This document shows, in pieces, positions 60,078 to 64,000 of a stretch of 64,000 nucleotides of DNA (positions are counted from its first letter, which is position 1; every line of letters begins with the position of its first letter). The notes beneath the pieces were generated by a model. That model did not search any database. It was not told where the DNA came from and saw only the letters and a program-made list of their open reading frames with translations. Source of the DNA: Burkholderiaceae bacterium 26 (GTDB taxonomy: Bacteria; Pseudomonadota; Gammaproteobacteria; Burkholderiales; Burkholderiaceae); assembly GCA_000955795.1 (NCBI GenBank), contig JYOB01000003.1:1-64000 (forward strand), given 5' to 3'. The translations under genes were made by a program, and so were the position numbers.

Positions 60078-61217
60078 ATGCTGGACCGCGAAGCCGCCAC
60101 CAAATACATCCACGAACTCTTGCAGTTGATGGTGAACAGCCGTGGCTCGGACTTGTTCATCACGTCGGAATTTCCGCCCGCAATCAAGGTGGACGGCAAG
60201 GTCACGCCGATTTCGCAGCAGCCGCTGAATGCCGTGCAGGCCGTCGGTCTGGTCAAGTCGATCATGAACGAGAAGCAGCTGCGCGAGTACGAAGACAGCT
60301 CGGAATGCAACTTCGCCATCACGGCGCCGGGCGCGGGGCGTTTCCGCGTGTCGGCGTTCATGCAGCAGGGCCGCGCCGGCATGGTGCTGCGGACCATCAA
60401 CACAAAGATCCCGACGCTGGGTGAGCTGGATTTGCCGCCGATCCTGAACGAGATCGTGATGAGCAAGCGCGGGCTGGTGATCGTCGTGGGTGCCACGGGC
60501 TCGGGCAAGTCGACCTCGCTGGCGGCGATGGTGGGCTATCGCAACGCGAATTCGTATGGCCACATCATCACCATTGAAGATCCGGTGGAATACGTGCACA
60601 CGCACCAGAACTGCGTGGTGACGCAGCGTGAAGTGGGCGTGGATACCGAGTCCTGGCACGTGGCGCTGAAGAACACGCTGCGCCAGGCGCCGGATGTGAT
60701 CCTGATCGGCGAAATCCGGGACCGCGACACGATGGAATACGCCATCCAGTATGCGGAGACCGGTCACCTGTGCCTCGCCACGCTGCACGCCAACAGCTCA
60801 AACCAGGCCATTGACCGGATCATCAACTTCTTCCCCGAAGAGAAGCGTCAGCAGCTGCTGATCGACTTGTCGCTGAACCTGCGCGCGATGATCGCGCAAC
60901 GCCTGTTGCCGCGTCAGGGTAGGAAGGGGCGCGTGCCGGCAGTCGAAATCATGCTGGCCACCCCGCTGGTGCAAGACCTCATCTTCAAGGGCGAGGTGCA
61001 CGAGCTGAAGGAGGTCATGAAGAAATCCCGCGAGCAGGGGATGATCTCGTTCGACCAGGCGCTGTTCGATCTGTACGAGGAAAACAAGATCACCTACGAG
61101 GATGCGCTGCGCAATGCGGACTCCCTCAACGATCTGCGCCTGCAGATCAAGCTGCACAGCAAGCGCGGCGGGCAGACAGATCTATCTGCCGGCACTGAAC
61201 ATCTCAACGTCGTGTGA
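60078..61217 (+). CDS. pilU: Type IV pilus retraction ATPase PilU
   Basis: PilT-dependent second retraction ATPase. Walker A GATGSGKS at 138-145, GHLCLATLHANSSNQAIDR and the PilU-type C-terminus with SFDQALFDLYEENKITYEDA. 379 residues. CAGGAGG precedes the ATG. Confidence 0.96.
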   Translation: MLDREAATKYIHELLQLMVNSRGSDLFITSEFPPAIKVDGKVTPISQQPLNAVQAVGLVKSIMNEKQLREYEDSSECNFAITAPGAGRFRVSAFMQQGRAGMVLRTINTKIPTLGELDLPPILNEIVMSKRGLVIVVGATGSGKSTSLAAMVGYRNANSYGHIITIEDPVEYVHTHQNCVVTQREVGVDTESWHVALKNTLRQAPDVILIGEIRDRDTMEYAIQYAETGHLCLATLHANSSNQAIDRIINFFPEEKRQQLLIDLSLNLRAMIAQRLLPRQGRKGRVPAVEIMLATPLVQDLIFKGEVHELKEVMKKSREQGMISFDQALFDLYEENKITYEDALRNADSLNDLRLQIKLHSKRGGQTDLSAGTEHLNVV

Positions 61218-61251
61218 TGTGTCGAAAGCGCTACACCATTTGAGGTAATTT

Positions 61252-61275
61252 GCGGCGCACAACGTTTGCGCCGCT
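61252..61275. other. Hairpin between pilU and the minor pilin operon
   Basis: Near-perfect inverted repeat GCGGCGCA / TGCGCCGC in the 185-base gap. It lacks a T tract, so it is not a standard terminator; the rest of the gap is AT-rich and probably holds the pilE promoter, which I could not place. Confidence 0.35.
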
Positions 61276-61402
61276 CGGAAGGCCACCCGGGCCTCATGAT
61301 CTTTCCTTAATATTTGCTGAGAATTGCCGTTTAAGCGGTGAGCGGGCCTGCCAAGTCATCGGCGGGCGCGCATCAAAACGATAAAAGCAACAGCAAATCC
61401 GG

Positions 61403-61852
61403 GTGGGTAAAAACGTGGCAAGCAAGCCGAGGTGTCAGCGCGCGCGGGCGGCGCGGGGCTTTACGCTGATTGAGCTGATGATCACAGTGGCCATTGTCGG
61501 CATCCTGGCGATCATTGCGTATCCCAGCTACGTCCAGTACATCGTCCGCTCCAATCGGGCAGCGGCGGAATCCTTCATGCAGGAAGTGGCGTCCGCGCAG
61601 GAGCGCTTCCTGCTCGACAACCGTGCCTATGCGTCGAATCTGGCCACGTTGCAATACGCCAGCAACGTGCCGGCCAACGTTTCGCCAAACTACACCTTCA
61701 CGTTGAGCGCCAGCAGTGTGCCGCCGTCTTATCAACTGGCGGCGAATCCGCAGGGCTCGCAGCAGGTAAACGACACCGCCTGCGGCACGCTCACCCTGAC
61801 GAATACGGGTGCCAAGGCGGCGTCCACTGGCGCCACGAACTGCTGGAAGTGA
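61403..61852 (+). CDS. pilE: Type IV minor pilin PilE
   Basis: Prepilin with the class III leader: cleavage after RG in ARGFTLIELMITVAIVG, Glu5 of the mature chain present, then an alpha-1 helix. The C-terminal DTACGTLTLTNTG and TNCW form the disulfide-bounded D-loop of PilE-type minor pilins. The start is GTG at 61403 or GTG at 61415; both leave a basic leader. First gene of a minor pilin operon. Confidence 0.9.
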   Translation: MGKNVASKPRCQRARAARGFTLIELMITVAIVGILAIIAYPSYVQYIVRSNRAAAESFMQEVASAQERFLLDNRAYASNLATLQYASNVPANVSPNYTFTLSASSVPPSYQLAANPQGSQQVNDTACGTLTLTNTGAKAASTGATNCWK

Positions 61853-61860
61853 GGCGAGCC

Positions 61861-62334
61861 ATGAATATCCTGCGCAAGCCCATTCAAGGTTTCACGCTGA
61901 CCGAGCTGATGGTCACGCTGGCCGTGCTCGCCATTCTCGTAACGATTGCCGTGCCGTCGTTCTCGGGAATGATTGCGACACAGGCCACGCGCAATGCGTC
62001 GTTCGATCTGTCGTCCGCCGTGTCGTTGGCGCGGGCGGAGGCTGTCAAGCAGAACACCATCGTCACCGTATCGACCAGCAGCACTTGGGCGGCCGGATGG
62101 ACGCTGATGGCGGGCACGCCCGCCACGGTGATCCGCACATTCGGCCCGTACAGCGGCGTGACCATCGCGGCGAGCAACGGCAATACGCTGTCGTTCGGCA
62201 ACGATGGCCGACCGACTGCAGGCGGCGTCACGTTCCAGGTCACGCCGACGAGCGCGTCGCAATCGGTCTCGTCGAGTTGCGTACAGGTGGGCGGCACCGG
62301 CCGCGTCGCCGTGGTTTCGGGGACGTGCTCATGA
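61861..62334 (+). CDS. FimT/GspH-family pseudopilin
   Basis: Minor pilin (157 residues) with the prepilin leader QGFTLTELMVTLAVLAI and GspH-type domain. Mature Glu5 is present (the fourth residue is Thr in place of Ile). Relatives FimT and FimU prime pilus assembly and, in some species, bind DNA for uptake. GAGGCGAG precedes the ATG. It overlaps pilV by four bases (ATGA). Confidence 0.88.
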   Translation: MNILRKPIQGFTLTELMVTLAVLAILVTIAVPSFSGMIATQATRNASFDLSSAVSLARAEAVKQNTIVTVSTSSTWAAGWTLMAGTPATVIRTFGPYSGVTIAASNGNTLSFGNDGRPTAGGVTFQVTPTSASQSVSSSCVQVGGTGRVAVVSGTCS

Positions 62335-62933
62335 GCGCCATCGCACATTTGTCACATCGCCGGTTACGCAAGGCCGGGCAGCGTGGGTCGACCCTGATCG
62401 AGATCCTGATTTCGGTCGTGATCCTGCTGGTGGCGCTGCTGGGCGCGGCCGGAATGATGGTCCGCTCGAACCAGTCCGAGATGGAGTCCTACCAGCGCGT
62501 GCAGGCCCTGACGTTGTTGCAGGACATGGCTGCGCGGCTCAATGCCAACCGCCAGGTGGCCTCGTGCTACGCCGTGGCCGGTGCGATCACCACGGCCGGC
62601 ACGGGCGGTGTCTCGGCACCCAGTTGCACGACTGGCACGGCCGCGCAGCAAGCCACTGTCACCACCGATCTCGCGGCTTGGAACAATGCGCTGCTCGGTA
62701 ATACGGAGACTGCCGCCAGCGGCACCGTTGCCCTGGGCGCCATGATCGGCGCGCGCGGCTGTATCGAGGCCGTCGACACGGTCAACCAGATCTATCGCGT
62801 GACCGTCGCATGGCAAGGCATGGTGCAGACCGTGGCGCCGGCGCTGCCTTGCGGCAGCGGCAGCGGTAATTACGGTAACGACGCCTATCGGCGTGCCATT
62901 AGCGTGCAGGTGCGCATGGGGGTGCTGTCATGA
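62331..62933 (+). CDS. pilV: Type IV pilus minor pilin PilV
   Basis: Minor pilin of the priming complex (200 residues). Prepilin site QRGSTLIEILISVVIL, followed by a PilV-like body. The ATG at 62331 overlaps the stop of the FimT-like gene and its own stop overlaps the pilW start, so the operon is tightly coupled. The first mature residue is Ser, not the usual Phe, which prepilin peptidase tolerates in minor pilins. Confidence 0.88.
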   Translation: MSAIAHLSHRRLRKAGQRGSTLIEILISVVILLVALLGAAGMMVRSNQSEMESYQRVQALTLLQDMAARLNANRQVASCYAVAGAITTAGTGGVSAPSCTTGTAAQQATVTTDLAAWNNALLGNTETAASGTVALGAMIGARGCIEAVDTVNQIYRVTVAWQGMVQTVAPALPCGSGSGNYGNDAYRRAISVQVRMGVLS

Positions 62934-63967
62934 CGCCGAACCGCACGTTGCGTCGTCTGCAGCGCGGGATGTCGCTGGTCGAACTGATGGTCGGCATGAC
63001 GCTGGGGCTGTTGCTGCTGACCGCGTTGGCAAGCCTGTATGCGTCCACCTCGCAATCGCGCGTGCAGCTGGGCAACAGCGCCACGCAGATCGAGAACGGC
63101 CGCTATGCGCTCGACATCATCAGCCAGGAAGTCGCGCTCGGAGGCTTCCTTGGCGATCTGAATCTGCTGGGAACCTCAGCGCTGGCCACGCCCGATGTGT
63201 GCGCAAGCGCCACCAACGCACTTGGCTTTACCAACAGCCCTGCGACGGTGCCCGTTGCCATCTACGGCTATGCCGCCAATACGAACCCGGCAACGTGTTT
63301 GCCGAACCTGTCGCCCAATTCGGAAATCCTCGTGGTGCGCCGCGTGTCAACCGCGGCCGTGTTGCCCAGCGCGATCGTTGCTGGTCAGACCTACCTGCAG
63401 GATTCGTTCTGCAGTACGGACACCGCCCCCTTTGTCTTCAGCAGCAACAGCGCGGACTTCGCGTTGAAAGACAAAACCTGTACAAATGCTGCCCCGGTGC
63501 GCCAAGTCAGCGTGCGAGCGTTCTACCTTGCCACGTGCGACCGCTGCGGCACCGGCGGCGACAGCATTCCCACGCTCAAGATGGTCGAGTTCTCCAATGG
63601 CGCGCTGCAGCCGCCCAACTCAATCGCCCAGGGCATCGACGACGTGCATTTCGCCTATGGCGTAGACATGGACGGCAACGGTTCACCCGATTGCTATGTC
63701 GCCAATCCGGGTATCGACAACAGCGCCGCGTGCACCAATGTGACCGGCTACAACTGGACCGCGTCCGCTGCGACGAACTGGAGCAACGTGACCGCCGTGC
63801 GCATCAACGTGCTTGCGCGCACGCTGGGCGTGTCGCCGGGCTGGACGGACACGCGGTCTTACGACATGGGTCGCGGCACGCTCACCGCCCCTTTCAACGA
63901 TGGCTATAAGCGACACGTCTATGCGGAACTCGCACGCGTCGCCAATGTAGCCGGCCCACGGGAGTAG
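62930..63967 (+). CDS. pilW: Type IV pilus assembly protein PilW
   Basis: Large minor pilin (345 residues). Prepilin site QRGMSLVELMVGMTLGLLLL; the body includes IENGRYALDIISQEVALGGFLGDL, typical of PilW. First mature residue is Met, usual for PilW. Its stop is two bases before the pilX start. Confidence 0.92.
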   Translation: MTPNRTLRRLQRGMSLVELMVGMTLGLLLLTALASLYASTSQSRVQLGNSATQIENGRYALDIISQEVALGGFLGDLNLLGTSALATPDVCASATNALGFTNSPATVPVAIYGYAANTNPATCLPNLSPNSEILVVRRVSTAAVLPSAIVAGQTYLQDSFCSTDTAPFVFSSNSADFALKDKTCTNAAPVRQVSVRAFYLATCDRCGTGGDSIPTLKMVEFSNGALQPPNSIAQGIDDVHFAYGVDMDGNGSPDCYVANPGIDNSAACTNVTGYNWTASAATNWSNVTAVRINVLARTLGVSPGWTDTRSYDMGRGTLTAPFNDGYKRHVYAELARVANVAGPRE

Positions 63968-63969
63968 CC

Positions 63970-64000
63970 ATGCGGCGCTTATCGGTTCGCCAATCGGCAC
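63970..64000 (+). CDS. pilX: Start of the next minor pilin gene, probably pilX (partial)
   Basis: Ten codons (MRRLSVRQSA) run off the window end, after GGAG six bases before the ATG. The basic start and the position after pilW suggest PilX; the prepilin site lies beyond the window. Confidence 0.6.
   Translation, partial: MRRLSVRQSA

Overview
The window is high-GC chromosomal DNA from a betaproteobacterium, almost certainly a Ralstonia (R. pickettii-like or a close relative). The strongest sign is a complete Phc quorum-sensing set: phcA at 12.8 kb and phcB-phcS-phcR-phcQ at 29.0-24.0 kb. The genes between and around them (tkt, gap, phcA, fur, bamE, dapB, leuS, lptE, holA, proA, hemJ, rRNA methyltransferase, phcQRSB, response regulator, pntB) follow, as I remember it, the R. 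solanacearum chromosome order. No tRNA, rRNA, IS element, prophage or CRISPR array was seen.

Layout. 1-58: end of a probable porin. 225-9305: one plus-strand operon for oxidative (De Ley-Doudoroff) D-galactose catabolism with an AraFGH-type sugar ABC importer (dgoK, araFGH, lactonase, mutarotase, SDR dehydrogenase, dgoA, dgoD). 9421-12521: tkt and gap. 12834-23970: phcA, fur/bamE (divergent), dapB, leuS-lptE-holA-proA, hemJ and a THUMP 23S rRNA methyltransferase. 24003-28968: phcBSRQ on the minus strand. 28969-29624: a long non-coding stretch upstream of phcB. 29625-34255: a response regulator with an unusual receiver, then the transhydrogenase operon with panD inserted between two of its subunit genes. 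34542-42250: Nudix-mnmA, an FMN glutamate-synthase-like protein, GST, purB, cytochrome b561 and two YceI proteins. 42348-48051: queA-tgt-yajC-secD-secF (minus). 48183-51643: recG, a GGDEF-domain relic and a metallophosphoesterase. 51798-56276: a peroxide-defence block (oxyR, small ORFs, dps, katG). 56344-58845: ubiA, proC, yggS. 58968-64000: pilT-pilU and a minor-pilin operon (pilE, fimT-like, pilV, pilW, start of pilX).

How the genes work together. In R. solanacearum PhcB makes a 3-hydroxy fatty-acid methyl ester; PhcS senses it and PhcR/PhcQ relay the signal, which raises active PhcA, a LysR-type global regulator. All five parts are intact here, so the window holds both ends of that circuit. 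The galactose operon takes sugar through galactonolactone, galactonate, KDGal and KDPGal to pyruvate and glyceraldehyde 3-phosphate. OxyR has both redox cysteines and lies next to its usual kind of targets.

The less explained items are the response regulator beside phcB, the 656-bp leader of phcB with a far-upstream promoter candidate and a short direct repeat, a 103-nt inverted repeat before the rRNA methyltransferase, a diguanylate-cyclase C-terminal relic behind recG, and the panD insertion in the pnt operon. All calls come from reading the sequence and translated frames; no database search was run.
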